Source: Granulosicoccus sp. | GTDB taxonomy: Bacteria; Pseudomonadota; Gammaproteobacteria; Granulosicoccales; Granulosicoccaceae | Direction: 5' to 3' | DNA length: 43,432 nt | Assembly: GCA_023301725.1 (NCBI GenBank) | Contig: JALZUD010000027.1 | Location: forward strand, 1-43,432 | Shown: positions 1 to 9,416 of the stretch, in pieces | Numbering within the stretch: the first letter of the stretch is position 1 | Layout: every line of letters begins with the position of its first letter | The notes under the pieces: model-generated | Databases searched by the model: none | What the model was told of the DNA's origin: nothing | What the model saw: the letters and a program-made list of their open reading frames with translations, nothing else | Position numbers and translations under genes: made by a program

Positions 1-375
1 AACACCAGTATCAGGAAAGCGCTCGTTCAGATGTTGCCGATCAGGGCTCTCCTATCGGTTTCTGTTCGGCCCCAAGCAGACAAACAAACTCCCTAGTTGA
101 AGAAGTGGTTAGCAAAACTAACGCTATACAACAATTAAGACTATCAAATGGGATTTTTACCAAAGCTACTAACCCTGTTGTTCTTATACTCTCGTCACTT
201 ACTAGTCGATGCTCACAACTCACCTGTTTCACCTCCTGAAGTTTAAGCATGTGCAACGGGTTAGTGAGAGAACCGTTATAGAGAAATAGCTATGCTGACC
301 AGAATTTACGAAAATATCCGATCTGAGAATTGCATTTCCGCCAAAGCATCATTGTTAACTGGAAAATTGAATCAG
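1..375. other. Left-edge region without a confident gene
   Basis: No convincing gene starts here. One plus-strand frame is open from the window edge to a TGA at about 237-239 and could be the 3' end of a gene that begins outside the window, but its 79 codons match no family I know. A minus-strand frame of 71 codons over 41-256 has no recognisable content either. The segment from 240 to 375 precedes the first secreted-protein gene and would hold its promoter; I cannot pick out convincing -35 and -10 boxes. Confidence 0.3.
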
Positions 376-2619
376 ATGAAATTTCACCAAACAAACAACA
401 CCAGTTCGACGCGACTGCCACTCGCTGCGGTGGTAGCGATGCTGCTGTTACCCATAACAGTATTTGGTCAAGAGCTGGGCGAGCCACTTATAGGACCAGA
501 AATTCTTTCTGAAACGGTTCAAATAGAACACAGCGGTAATGCTGCCTGCGCTTTGCGAAATACGGGTGATGTGTTCTGTTGGGAAAGAAGAGTGACCTCA
601 GTCACCACTTTCGACAATTTCTTTCCTGACATAGCAGGCTTTTCAAAACTGAATGAAGCATTAGATAATGATATTGCGAGCATCACATTGGACAGCATCC
701 ACCTTTGTGGCATAGGCCGGGTATCCGGTGTTGCTTGCGTGGCTTCCGAACGACCCCGAATCATCGCCTTTACCGAAATACAGAGTCCTCCCGAACCTGA
801 TGCCAGCTATCTGTCTATTTCAGATCTAACAACCACCGATAGCCCCGTAGTTTGCGCCATTCAAACTGATCATCGTGTTGTGTGCTGGGGAGCTCCTGGT
901 AGTAACAGTGACCCTGTTCTAGACGTACCACCAGAGGCTGCATTTCTTCAGCAGATTGATCTTCTATCCTTTCGTGCTTGTGGAATAGATTTGAATAACG
1001 CAGTACTGTGCTGGGGCCGTCCAACGCTACTATCAGATGGGGTTGATCGTCTGTTTGGCGATGTTGACATTGCCACTATTGGACAGGCCAAACAGATCTC
1101 AATGGGTCGTCTCGGTGCCTGTATTATCGACATAGATGATAGGCTCGAATGCTTTGGTAGGATAAATAGCTACACGGATATCTTGTCAGATCAATCCTTT
1201 TCAAGTATCGAACTTGATGACACTCACTTATGCTTTGAAACCGTAAGTGGCGAAAAAGATTGCTTATCTTTGTCTTTTTCAGAAGACAGCACAAGCGCCG
1301 AATCACTATTTCCACCTGGCATAGACGCGCGATTGTTTTCGCCCAGCACCACTGTTTGTTATGTAACGACAGATGAGGTGATGAACTGTACTCTTAGTGG
1401 AGTGCCTGATCAAAATCAATTTCCAACAGCACCCCAGAATCTGACTGTAGATCTCTTTTCAGAAACTCAAGGGGAACTCATGTGGGCACGGCCTAATCAG
1501 GATCGTTTTTCTGATGAATTTGCCACGGGTTATGAAATATTCCGTGACGGCGTTTTCATCGATCGCTTGCCCGTCGTTACAAGTTACTTCGATAGCAGCA
1601 CAAACCCTAATGCCAGCTATGAAGTTCGGGCAACACGTGGCCTTATTGCTGGGACGTCATCGTTCGTCAATGTTGATGGCTCCATCGATTCCTTAATACC
1701 AACAGAGCCCTCTCCATCTACGCCAGTTCCCGCACCAACAACGCCAACGATACCAGGTGATGGTTCTGGTGAAATTGGGCTCACTGGAACCGTTTATTCA
1801 TCCACTGCCCTTGAGCTCTTTTACAACAATGTTCAAGTCGGAAGCTCAACGCTCACATTCAACATCCTGCGCGACGGTGTTGTCATTCGCGAGAATAGCC
1901 CTGCAACAAGTCAGTTTCAAGGAGGGTTAGACGTGAACACAACTTACCTATACGAAGTGCAAGCAGTGCTTGATGGCAACATCATTTCTACGGACAACAT
2001 AACACTGACAACTTTCGATGACGGGAGTGGGCCGGTAGCTCCAGCATCAGATGTCAATGTTATTCTGTCAGCCGCCGTGTATTCATCCTCTGCACTGGAG
2101 CTATTTTGGAATCGTGCCCCAGTACCGAATGTGACCTACAACATCTTTCGGGACGGTGAGTTGGTTCGACAGAATTCACCGGCGATAAGCCAATTCAACG
2201 GGCAGCTTCCGCCTAACAACACCTTTCAATATGAAGTAGTGGCGCTTCTTGATGGCGAGGCGGTTGCATCCAGTTCGATAGTAATTGATACAAGGACCGG
2301 CACAGTCTCTGAACCTATTGCATCAGGGACGCAACCACCATCGCCAGGACCACAACAGGGCGAAGTGGGTCCCATCGAATTAGCGGGCGTTGTCTACTCT
2401 TCCACAGCGCTTGAATTAATGTGGCAGCGCGCTGCAATACCCAGTGTGACCTACACTATTTTTCGGGACGGTGAAATCATTAGAGAAAACAGCCCGGCGA
2501 TCAGCCAATTTCAATCAGGCCTTTTACCGAACACACGCTATTTGTACACGGTAGTACCTTTTGTTAACGGCATTGAGCAAGTGAGCGAAACGATAGAACT
2601 TTCAACACGCAGCTTATAA
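376..2619 (+). CDS. Secreted RCC1-like / fibronectin-III-like repeat protein
   Basis: Large exported protein of unknown role. The frame is open from an ATG at 292, but the ATG at 376 gives a normal signal peptide (short basic start, hydrophobic LPLAAVVAMLLLPITVF, then GQ), so I prefer 376. The first ~340 residues carry RCC1-type propeller blades, recognisable by recurring C-A/G-I/L and V-x-CWG pairs (for example VVCAIQ..VVCWG and RACGID..VLCWG). A divergent FnIII-like module containing YEIFRDG follows, and then three near-identical FnIII-like modules (encoded near 1771-2030, 2059-2300 and 2373-2619) with the signature VYSSTALELFW..FRDG..ENSPAISQF, joined by Pro/Ser/Thr linkers. Similar modules occur in the CotH and GH16 proteins of this window. 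A role in surface binding or adhesion is inference; no catalytic motif is visible. Confidence 0.8.
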   Translation: MKFHQTNNTSSTRLPLAAVVAMLLLPITVFGQELGEPLIGPEILSETVQIEHSGNAACALRNTGDVFCWERRVTSVTTFDNFFPDIAGFSKLNEALDNDIASITLDSIHLCGIGRVSGVACVASERPRIIAFTEIQSPPEPDASYLSISDLTTTDSPVVCAIQTDHRVVCWGAPGSNSDPVLDVPPEAAFLQQIDLLSFRACGIDLNNAVLCWGRPTLLSDGVDRLFGDVDIATIGQAKQISMGRLGACIIDIDDRLECFGRINSYTDILSDQSFSSIELDDTHLCFETVSGEKDCLSLSFSEDSTSAESLFPPGIDARLFSPSTTVCYVTTDEVMNCTLSGVPDQNQFPTAPQNLTVDLFSETQGELMWARPNQDRFSDEFATGYEIFRDGVFIDRLPVVTSYFDSSTNPNASYEVRATRGLIAGTSSFVNVDGSIDSLIPTEPSPSTPVPAPTTPTIPGDGSGEIGLTGTVYSSTALELFYNNVQVGSSTLTFNILRDGVVIRENSPATSQFQGGLDVNTTYLYEVQAVLDGNIISTDNITLTTFDDGSGPVAPASDVNVILSAAVYSSSALELFWNRAPVPNVTYNIFRDGELVRQNSPAISQFNGQLPPNNTFQYEVVALLDGEAVASSSIVIDTRTGTVSEPIASGTQPPSPGPQQGEVGPIELAGVVYSSTALELMWQRAAIPSVTYTIFRDGEIIRENSPAISQFQSGLLPNTRYLYTVVPFVNGIEQVSETIELSTRSL

Positions 2620-2636
2620 CTGGAAAAGCTGCCCTA

Positions 2637-2720
2637 TCTCCGCGAAGGCAGAATCCACTAAAATACGTCATCTCCGCGAAGGCAGAGCCCACTAAGACAC
2701 GGCATCTCCGCGAAGGCGGA
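2637..2720. repeat. 34-bp tandem repeat, about 2.5 copies
   Basis: The core TCTCCGCGAAGGCAGA (last copy GGCGGA) begins at 2637, 2671 and 2705, an exact 34-bp period, directly after the stop codon of the preceding gene. The spacer between the first two cores (AATCCACTAAAATACG..) is similar to the next. It looks like an intergenic REP-type element that expanded locally. Confidence 0.75.
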
Positions 2721-2755
2721 GATCCAAGTCGGCCGAAGTCAATGCCAGCGTCCTA

Positions 2756-2870
2756 GATTCCCGCGTACGCGGGAATCACGGTTAAAGAGCCTACATGGGA
2801 ATGACGGTTGGAGAGCCTACGCGAGAATGACGCTTAGAAATCCTACGCGGGAATGAGGCTTGAACAGCCT
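2756..2870. repeat. 22-bp perfect palindrome followed by 26-bp degenerate tandem repeat
   Basis: A perfect 22-bp palindrome (half-site GATTCCCGCGT) occupies 2756-2777. From 2771 a 26-bp unit beginning GGGAATSACGGTT and ending CCTACRY repeats at 2771, 2797, 2823 and 2849, the last copy partial. The palindrome half-site and the repeat unit share the GGGAAT core, so the array looks like decay or expansion of one REP-like element. Such GGGAAT palindromes are common dispersed intergenic repeats in Proteobacteria. No gene is visible in the rest of 2871-3062. Confidence 0.75.
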
Positions 2871-3062
2871 GTCCACGAAGCGACAGTGGAGGTTTCGATG
2901 AAGTCGTACACCACCTGTAAAACCACTTGCTGGCCTTTTGCAGCTAAAATCGTACACCTTGAAACTTCATGGCACACTATCTGAGTCAATACTCACGCCA
3001 ACACTCGCGCCAGTACACACACCAGCGCTCACTCCAGAGTACAACCGGACACACAACCAAGC

Positions 3063-3614
3063 ATGCGATTGAACAGCCGGTTAACATTTTTTATAGTCAC
3101 TTTAACAAGTGCTTGTTTAAACCTTGCGCTACATAGCGACGTTAGATCGTCAATACGCATCAAGTACCCTAACGACTCCTTCTACACGTTAGGTGCACCC
3201 GAAGCAATAGGGCTTGCACTTATCACCACAACACTACTGCTCTTGATATTAATAGCCGGTTGGTTTGCTACTATTTTTTTGATCAAAAAAAGTGCTAGCT
3301 CCACAGCCGTGCTAAAAATCAGTGTATTGCTGTTTAACCTGCTATTAACGGTCGTGGTCTATCAACTTTGTCTCAGCATTGCGCCTCAACTGTTTTACAC
3401 CTACTATCAGTTTATATTCACTGATTTGCCTGTTCAATGGGTTGTCAAACCAATAACCCTTGAACGGCTACTAGATCGAGTGAGCTTAACCTCAGATGCC
3501 TCTATTGCTCAGCACCTAGCAGGTTTTACATTGTGGGTACTACTGTTTAACACCACTATGCAATGGCTCATCCATTCAGTCTTTGCCAAGTTTAGAGGTT
3601 CAAAAACTGACTAA
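3063..3614 (+). CDS. Four-helix inner-membrane protein of unknown function
   Basis: A 183-residue protein I do not recognise. Hydrophobic segments lie near residues 6-24, 46-73, 82-106 and 150-170, giving about four membrane helices. A loop of roughly 45 residues (QLFYTYYQFIFTDLPVQWVV and onwards) lies between the third and fourth segments. There is no strong ribosome binding site before the ATG and no conserved polar motif suggesting an enzyme. The gene sits alone between the repeat-rich spacer and the next large secreted protein. Continuous hydrophobicity in this frame supports a real gene, but its function is unknown. Confidence 0.6.
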   Translation: MRLNSRLTFFIVTLTSACLNLALHSDVRSSIRIKYPNDSFYTLGAPEAIGLALITTTLLLLILIAGWFATIFLIKKSASSTAVLKISVLLFNLLLTVVVYQLCLSIAPQLFYTYYQFIFTDLPVQWVVKPITLERLLDRVSLTSDASIAQHLAGFTLWVLLFNTTMQWLIHSVFAKFRGSKTD

Positions 3615-3794
3615 AATCAGATTCTCCAAGCACAGTTGTTTGGTCTGCCAACATAACGACTCAACCCTCACCTGCTGTTACATCGCTTGCTCAAACGCAA
3701 TAAAAACTTGAAAAAAACGAACTCTCTCCCCCTATTGGGTGATGTGCCATCAATTTAACCCTTATATAGTGTTGGAACCGCTATGAGGGATTAT

Positions 3795-6700
3795 ATGAAC
3801 ACTACAACAGCAATATACTGCAAAACCAACGCCTATTTATTACCCAATAAATACAAAAAAATGCTTGGCTTAGCCGCCTTAAGCATAGTCTTCACAACTT
3901 CAACGTATGCGCAAGATAACGCTGGATTTGCAGATGATTTCAGCATTGATTCCACGCGTCTTAACGGCGGTGCTTTCGACAATGCAGGAGGACCCGCTGT
4001 ATTCGAGCAGCGGAGCGATGGCGTAGGGCTGCAGGCTGAATCAGATAGCCTCGATGCACCAGGCAGTTTATTCTTAGAGGCCAACAATGAGCCCGGACGC
4101 TTTGGCATAGATGTCACACAGCGCCCCTCCACTATTATTGATGGCGATGGTATCTCCACCGTCTTCCTGGAAGCGCAGGTATTTTCCACCAGAACCCTGC
4201 AAGAAAATAGGTTTAATCCACCCGGTACTATTGAAGCGCAAATCACCTACAACGTGCATAGCGAAGGTAGCAGTTCAGCAGATTTCTGTGTATTCGAAAC
4301 GCAAGACGATGGCAATTCACAACCCATTGGTGATGGAGATGAGCAGTTCTGTGGAAATTTGGCGTCACTTGATTCGGGTTTTGATATACGACGCTCGATA
4401 GATATCGTTGCTGATCTCGAGGCCAGGTCAATCGTCTTTTCTATCGATGGTACATCGCGCACAGTGATTATTCCAGGCGATGAACCTCTGTTTGAACCTG
4501 CACAGAATTATCGACGAATGCAACTCTGGTCGTTCAATACAGTAGGCACGGTACGCGGCACATTGCACACCATGCGCATAGCTGATGAGACGATCAACTT
4601 CGCAGACACGGTACCCACATTTACTCAATACAGACCGCTCTTTGATGTTGATAACATTCAGCGCTTTTCCAGCGTAGAAAATGGCATGCTGCGCCTAACC
4701 GCACGGGCCACCGAAGAGAATAATTTCCGTAACCGCCTACAGTTGGCAGAACCCACTGATTATCTCGAGGCCACACTCACCCTTTCATCAGAGTCTACTC
4801 TTGATGTAGACGGTCGTGCTAGAGCAGGCATTGATATGTTCTTGTACAACGATCTGGCCGATGGTGGCACCGATGGTCAAACGGGTGATGTTAGCGGTTT
4901 CATTGAAGCTGAAATAGGCGCAAGGGGGCGTGCCAGTCTTACATACTGCCTAGTTCGACGTGAAACTCCTGATGGAAATGACGAACGTGGTTTACTCGAT
5001 AATGGCGAAAATTGCGATAACTTCCCTATCATTGTGCAGTTTGATCAACCACTACGAACCTCTATCGCGCTTGATCGCGAAAATGGCACAGTCACCTTCC
5101 GCGTTGACGATCAAGTGCATGTACAGGCCGTTGATGGCCCGTTCTTCCAACCCAGCGAGTTATTTTCAGTAGTAGCAGCCTCGCCTCGTAATTTGGCCAA
5201 TGCAGTGATATTGGTCGACGATTTACGAACCTCGGAGGCCTCTCTCACCAACACTGAAACTGCCACAGGGATAACAACGCCGCCCGCATTTCCAGATCCA
5301 GCAGGACCACCAGCACCAGCTGATAGCACGCTGACCTACCCACTACCCGATGAGGCGCCCGCACTGGATTTCGTTGATGATTTCTCAAACCCGTCAGTCA
5401 CACATTTTGGACTTGAAACGAACGACGACGAAGGCACTTACGGAGTGGCTTCTATTCCTGGTGCTATTCGCCTTGAGTCCACACAAATAGAAGGTGAGCC
5501 CAATTGTTGTGCAGATGTCAGGCTCAAATCTTCAGGTCGCTCCGATAGCGTATCGGCACGCGTCAGCATCTCCAGTGAAAGCAACTTACCAATTGAAAGT
5601 TCAGCACGTGCTCGTGTGATGGTGCAATCACAGCTATGGAACAACACACAGGATTTTGGGTTCGATGGCGAGGTCGGGGATGTGTCTATTGAATTGTCGA
5701 TTGAGCTACGTGGCGATGGCGAGCGTAATGCAGAAGCATGTGCCCGTGTTCGTACATCCGATGACAACAACGAACAGCTTGATATGTTCAATGGTGACAA
5801 CTGCATAAGTTTTGCAACCCTTCCACAGTTTGATGAGCAATACACCTTGGCAATGTCTATTGATCGCCAGACATCGATACTGAGCTTGTCCATTAATGAG
5901 GAAGCGGTTGAGGTTGATATTGGTGGCACCGCCTTTCTTCCCAATTTACAACGCATTGAAGTTGGCAATCGGCACGAGGGTAGCTCGGGGCGCGCAGTAG
6001 GCTTAGTGCATGCTATTAGCACTGATAATTTCACGGATGATTTTGCAGGCACCGTACCGTTGATCGCACCCTATCGACCCTTGTTTGCCACGCAGCAAAA
6101 TGGCGCAACAGTTACTGTTGTTGATGAAAGATTGCGTTTAACTCATGATTCAGCCATTAATGCAGATAACCGACCGCGGTTTGTGTCACGTAGCCCCTCT
6201 GAATTTGTCGCGGCAACACTGGAGATCTCGAGCGAATCCAGATTGGGTACCGGCTCAGTGGACGTCTCTGTGGGTGGTCATCTATACAATGACATTGCAG
6301 ATGGCGGCATCAATGGTGATGAAGGCGCTGTTTTTGCGATTGCGGGTCTAGTAGCTAATGGAGACGGAGAATCGTTCATCGAATACTGCGGAATACGATC
6401 AAACACAGATAATTTCAGCGATACCACGCAAATTGTCAGCAGTGATACAGAAAACTGCCCACGCTTTGACACACCGCTATTGCTGGACACTCCCTACCGA
6501 ATGTCTATTGCATTAGATCGTGAAAGGGGCGTCATAGTGTTTGGCCTGAACGATCAAACACGAGAGCATCCAATTAGCACAGGCATATTCACACCATCGT
6601 CTTACTTTCAGGGCATACGCGCTAATTCTAGTGACGGCTCCGCTATCGTAGCCTTTGCCGACGATTTAGCGTTTACTGCCAATGCCGTACCACTCGCAGA

Positions 6701-6950
6701 TTCGCAAGCGCTGGTTGGTACAGTAGTAGTGAGCAATGATACTGATGAGCCAGTCGTGGATCCCATTGAAACTGATCCAGTGGCCACACCGCCTGCAGTC
6801 AATCCGATAGATGATCCAACGGGCGGTTCAAGCAGCAGCAGTAGTGGTGGCTTGTTTGGTTGCAGCATAGCCGGCGGCTCAGGAGGGCTGCAGGCACCTC
6901 TGTTCTTAGTATTTGCTTTGCTGGCAATACGACGACTACGCAAGAGGTAG
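3795..6950 (+). CDS. Secreted four-module lectin-like protein with C-terminal sorting signal
   Basis: About 1050 residues. I chose the ATG at 3795 rather than the in-frame ATG at 3783 because GAGGGA at 3785-3790 is correctly placed before it. A signal peptide (KKMLGLAALSIVFTTSTYAQ) is followed by four modules of 220-260 residues, each opening with F-A/V/T-D-D/T and ending in a conserved strand pair. Modules share blocks such as ATLxxSSES and LYNDxADGGxxGxxG, so the protein grew by internal duplication; the all-beta pattern suggests concanavalin/LamG-like folds, which is inference. The C-terminus has a Ser/Gly linker, the motif LFGCSIAGG, a hydrophobic stretch and RRLRKR. This is the architecture of GlyGly-CTERM/JDVT-CTERM sorting signals processed by membrane proteases. 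No such protease is in the window. It is likely surface-anchored; the ligand is unknown. Confidence 0.8.
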   Translation: MNTTTAIYCKTNAYLLPNKYKKMLGLAALSIVFTTSTYAQDNAGFADDFSIDSTRLNGGAFDNAGGPAVFEQRSDGVGLQAESDSLDAPGSLFLEANNEPGRFGIDVTQRPSTIIDGDGISTVFLEAQVFSTRTLQENRFNPPGTIEAQITYNVHSEGSSSADFCVFETQDDGNSQPIGDGDEQFCGNLASLDSGFDIRRSIDIVADLEARSIVFSIDGTSRTVIIPGDEPLFEPAQNYRRMQLWSFNTVGTVRGTLHTMRIADETINFADTVPTFTQYRPLFDVDNIQRFSSVENGMLRLTARATEENNFRNRLQLAEPTDYLEATLTLSSESTLDVDGRARAGIDMFLYNDLADGGTDGQTGDVSGFIEAEIGARGRASLTYCLVRRETPDGNDERGLLDNGENCDNFPIIVQFDQPLRTSIALDRENGTVTFRVDDQVHVQAVDGPFFQPSELFSVVAASPRNLANAVILVDDLRTSEASLTNTETATGITTPPAFPDPAGPPAPADSTLTYPLPDEAPALDFVDDFSNPSVTHFGLETNDDEGTYGVASIPGAIRLESTQIEGEPNCCADVRLKSSGRSDSVSARVSISSESNLPIESSARARVMVQSQLWNNTQDFGFDGEVGDVSIELSIELRGDGERNAEACARVRTSDDNNEQLDMFNGDNCISFATLPQFDEQYTLAMSIDRQTSILSLSINEEAVEVDIGGTAFLPNLQRIEVGNRHEGSSGRAVGLVHAISTDNFTDDFAGTVPLIAPYRPLFATQQNGATVTVVDERLRLTHDSAINADNRPRFVSRSPSEFVAATLEISSESRLGTGSVDVSVGGHLYNDIADGGINGDEGAVFAIAGLVANGDGESFIEYCGIRSNTDNFSDTTQIVSSDTENCPRFDTPLLLDTPYRMSIALDRERGVIVFGLNDQTREHPISTGIFTPSSYFQGIRANSSDGSAIVAFADDLAFTANAVPLADSQALVGTVVVSNDTDEPVVDPIETDPVATPPAVNPIDDPTGGSSSSSSGGLFGCSIAGGSGGLQAPLFLVFALLAIRRLRKR

Positions 6951-6966
6951 AGTCACCATCAAGGGT

Positions 6967-8067
6967 TCACGCTGGCAGCTCAAGTGTTTTTCTAACCACG
7001 TGCAACCCTTGATCAGTGGATTTATCTCGCCAAGCTTGTGATTTTGGTGCAAACGCGTTCAACAACGCAAGCTTGGTTTTCCGGTACACCGCAGATTCAC
7101 CATCAGCCCAGTGATGGGCTTGATTTTCACGTCGAAGTGCAGAGAACAATTTGATCGGATTAACCGTGCCTATCTCAATACACAGGTACATAAATTCTTT
7201 ATCGCTCAACGAACGTGAGCACCACTGACTAAACGTACCGTTGGCGTTGTACGCATTCGTAGTTGTCGAGTCGATGTAGAAAGGCTGCGCATAGTGATCG
7301 CTTATCCACTCCAGCTGCCCCTCTTGCAAACCGATGTTGCTGTTGCCTATGAGCGATGCCGTAGCTTTCGGGCCTAAGCCGCTATGGACATCCAGAATCG
7401 ATACGCGCCTTGCCTTGCTTGAATACTCTAGCACTAGATCTTGTAGCAAGGTACACGATTCACTTACCTGCTCTCCACCAAAAAAAACACCTTGAGGAAA
7501 ATCATATTGCCCTTCAGCAATGGGCTTGAAAAGTTTGGCAACACCACGATTTTGTACAATCAATTTACCCGCATTCATCCAGTACTTAACATCACCACGG
7601 GTATCAGGTGCTTGGGGTGGATTGATAACAGAATCTAAACCTGCATATCCGGGGTGTGATTGAGGCACAGTGCTGTAGAAGTTACGGTTCACATCCACAT
7701 TGTGTTCATCGACTCGTCGAAGGTGTGCAAAGCCCCAAGGATTAGCTGCATGAATCATCACAATGCCCGTTTTTTCCGGTAAACCGCCATTGTTCGCTAG
7801 CATATGCAATGTCTGGATTTGCACGCTTGCGCCTATAAAACCCTCTATGCCATGGACACCACTGCACAGTATGATGGTGTGTTCATCAGCCTCTGAGGTA
7901 ATTGAAGCTACATCAACGCTCAGTGGCTCACCAGCGGGGCCAACAGCCGCTACACAATGCGACTCCATTTGTGCACCACAAGTTTTGCCTGTGTGTATAA
8001 AGTGATCTCGACTAGCAAAATAGTCGCTTGGCCACCAGTCAGGTTCGCTCGAATTTAAACGCGTCAA
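6967..8067 (-). CDS. M14-like zinc carboxypeptidase family protein (DUF2817)
   Basis: A 366-residue protein of the DUF2817 branch of M14 metallocarboxypeptidases. The zinc-binding motif is visible as SGVHGIEGF (His72, Glu75) and the third ligand as LDVHSG (His228). The family signature NPWGFAHLRR..DVNRNF lies at residues 109-130, and a catalytic glutamate candidate is Glu298 in LCIEIGT. No signal peptide is present, so it is probably cytoplasmic. Family members are predicted to remove C-terminal residues or act on amide-linked small molecules; the substrate here is unknown. It is convergent with the preceding secreted-protein gene, with only 16 bp between the stop codons, and it stands apart from the next minus-strand gene by about 220 bp. 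Confidence 0.88.
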   Translation of the reverse strand: MTRLNSSEPDWWPSDYFASRDHFIHTGKTCGAQMESHCVAAVGPAGEPLSVDVASITSEADEHTIILCSGVHGIEGFIGASVQIQTLHMLANNGGLPEKTGIVMIHAANPWGFAHLRRVDEHNVDVNRNFYSTVPQSHPGYAGLDSVINPPQAPDTRGDVKYWMNAGKLIVQNRGVAKLFKPIAEGQYDFPQGVFFGGEQVSESCTLLQDLVLEYSSKARRVSILDVHSGLGPKATASLIGNSNIGLQEGQLEWISDHYAQPFYIDSTTTNAYNANGTFSQWCSRSLSDKEFMYLCIEIGTVNPIKLFSALRRENQAHHWADGESAVYRKTKLALLNAFAPKSQAWRDKSTDQGLHVVRKTLELPA

Positions 8068-8284
8068 TCTATAGCCTCGTTATGACAGGGTTACAATCAA
8101 AAACTGGAGTGCTGCTGATAACTGGCAGTAGTTAATTCATAGCCACTTGAGTCGCCGAAACCACCAGACAGTGCCTACGGAAAATACAATGATACCTACG
8201 CAAAGAAGCGTTCATTGAGCAAGCTGTTTCCACTGGGTATAGCAACGAGCGTAAAACATTTTGCCACTAGCCGCAAACCATCGC

Positions 8285-8431
8285 CTACTGGTGTGCGTCT
8301 TTGTCTTTCTCGCGTGATGCCGTGTTGTTCTGTTTGTATTTTTTTAACTGCCTCAATTCGTTGAAGCCCCATCCAAAAACTACACCAAACACCAATAACA
8401 GCTCCATGAATATCAGAAAGTTACCGCTCAT
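8285..8431 (-). CDS. Small single-span membrane protein (48 aa)
   Basis: Short protein starting MSGNFLIFMELLLVFG, with one membrane helix (about residues 6-24) and a charged cytoplasmic tail rich in Lys, Glu and Asp. I selected the start at 8431 because GGGAGA lies 9 bases upstream; an upstream in-frame ATG at 8440 touches that same sequence. The gene lies about 75 bp downstream of the anchor-protein gene on the same strand and may be the last member of the HupE unit. I do not recognise a family. Its clear ribosome binding site and typical micro-membrane-protein layout make it likely to be real. Confidence 0.55.
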   Translation of the reverse strand: MSGNFLIFMELLLVFGVVFGWGFNELRQLKKYKQNNTASREKDKDAHQ

Positions 8432-8507
8432 CTGTATCATTCTCCCACTAAAATAATACTTCCCGAAAAACATAGGGTACACGTGCAGATAACGGGTTCA
8501 GGGCTAA

Positions 8508-9386
8508 TTAGGGCAGAACCATACCGGTGTAGTTACCACGAGTACGCAGTGTTAACACAACATCATCGTCTGTGCGGTTGCGCCAGAACCAGCCATGATT
8601 CCCTGTAAAAGCTGCCGTCAATGTTCCCGCTTGTTCTGGTACAGATCGTCCTTTTTCGTAAGAGATACTCTCGCCAGAGCCATCACCGTGCGTGTCATGA
8701 TTGACTACAGCACCATTGGCCGTCCACTCGAATTCGGCAACCGCACCTTCTTCCATAACTAACTTGATTTCGATACCCACTCCAGGCTCCAGCGTGTAGT
8801 TGAGTTCGTCGAGCCATGTGGCAACAGGGACTTGCACAACGCTAGACGCAGGCTCGGCAACAGGTGCAGGCTCAACTGCAGTTGCAGGATCAGGTGCAGA
8901 CTCGGCAACAGTTGCAGCATCAGGTGCGGGCTCAATTGCAGCCGCAGCATCAGGCGCGGGTTCAATTACAGGCTCAGCCAAAGCATTCGCTGTCGCTTGC
9001 GTGCCAGATATCGCACCCACTGACGCAGTCAGCGACACAAGCTGCGCTTGAATGGTATCCAGCTTCTGATTAATGTTGTCAGTGTTGGCCATGCTGGCCG
9101 CACTCACGGTGTTTTGTTCCACCTCATTAGCAAGGGCAGCTGCCACATCAGCATCAGCTTCTAGATGCAACTGTTCCTTTATCAGTCCCATCTCTGTCAA
9201 GCCAAGCACGTGCCCAACGCCCGTGGGATCAATACCGTATTCCGATGGCAACCAGATAAATGTCAGAATGGCTCCAGCAACAACGCCTGCGCCCACTGTG
9301 GCTTTAACAAGCCCGCCGGAGCTGGCGTTTACACCTTGAATAGAGGTAGCCGATGTTGAACCGCTACCGTGTGTATTGGATTGCAT
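8508..9386 (-). CDS. Membrane-anchored Ala/Pro-rich protein ('transmembrane anchor protein')
   Basis: A 292-residue protein with a short Ser/Gly-rich cytoplasmic start and one membrane helix (GLVKATVGAGVVAGAILTFIWLP, residues 25-47). A helical Ala/Gln-rich region follows, then a low-complexity linker made of repeats of E-P-A-P-D-A-A/T (residues ~140-180). The C-terminal ~110-residue globular domain is beta-rich, with motifs VEFEW-like AEFEWTANG, HGDGSGESISYEKG and GNHGWFWRN. The C-terminal domain is presumably periplasmic. Proteins of this layout are commonly found beside HupE/UreJ genes in marine bacteria, as here, with the HupE stop 30 bp upstream of its start. A role in metal capture or in assembling the HupE-like transporter is inference. 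The linker length probably varies between strains. Confidence 0.75.
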   Translation of the reverse strand: MQSNTHGSGSTSATSIQGVNASSGGLVKATVGAGVVAGAILTFIWLPSEYGIDPTGVGHVLGLTEMGLIKEQLHLEADADVAAALANEVEQNTVSAASMANTDNINQKLDTIQAQLVSLTASVGAISGTQATANALAEPVIEPAPDAAAAIEPAPDAATVAESAPDPATAVEPAPVAEPASSVVQVPVATWLDELNYTLEPGVGIEIKLVMEEGAVAEFEWTANGAVVNHDTHGDGSGESISYEKGRSVPEQAGTLTAAFTGNHGWFWRNRTDDDVVLTLRTRGNYTGMVLP

Positions 9387-9416
9387 AATGGTTAGTCTTG
9401 TTTTTTTGTCGTTTTA

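Noticed and set aside
1..239. Open plus-strand frame from the window edge
   Set aside because: It could be the 3' end of an upstream gene, but the translated 79 residues show no recognisable domain and the start is outside the window.
41..256. 71-codon minus-strand frame at the left edge
   Set aside because: No family resemblance and no ribosome binding site; likely chance.
2637..2870. Intergenic repeats considered as a CRISPR array
   Set aside because: Periods of 34 and 26 bp include the whole unit with no unique spacers; units drift by point changes as in REP-like repeats.
5438..6052. 204-codon minus-strand frame inside the large secreted-protein gene
   Set aside because: Lies entirely antisense to a well-supported gene; Ser/Arg-rich composition is that of a reverse-strand shadow.
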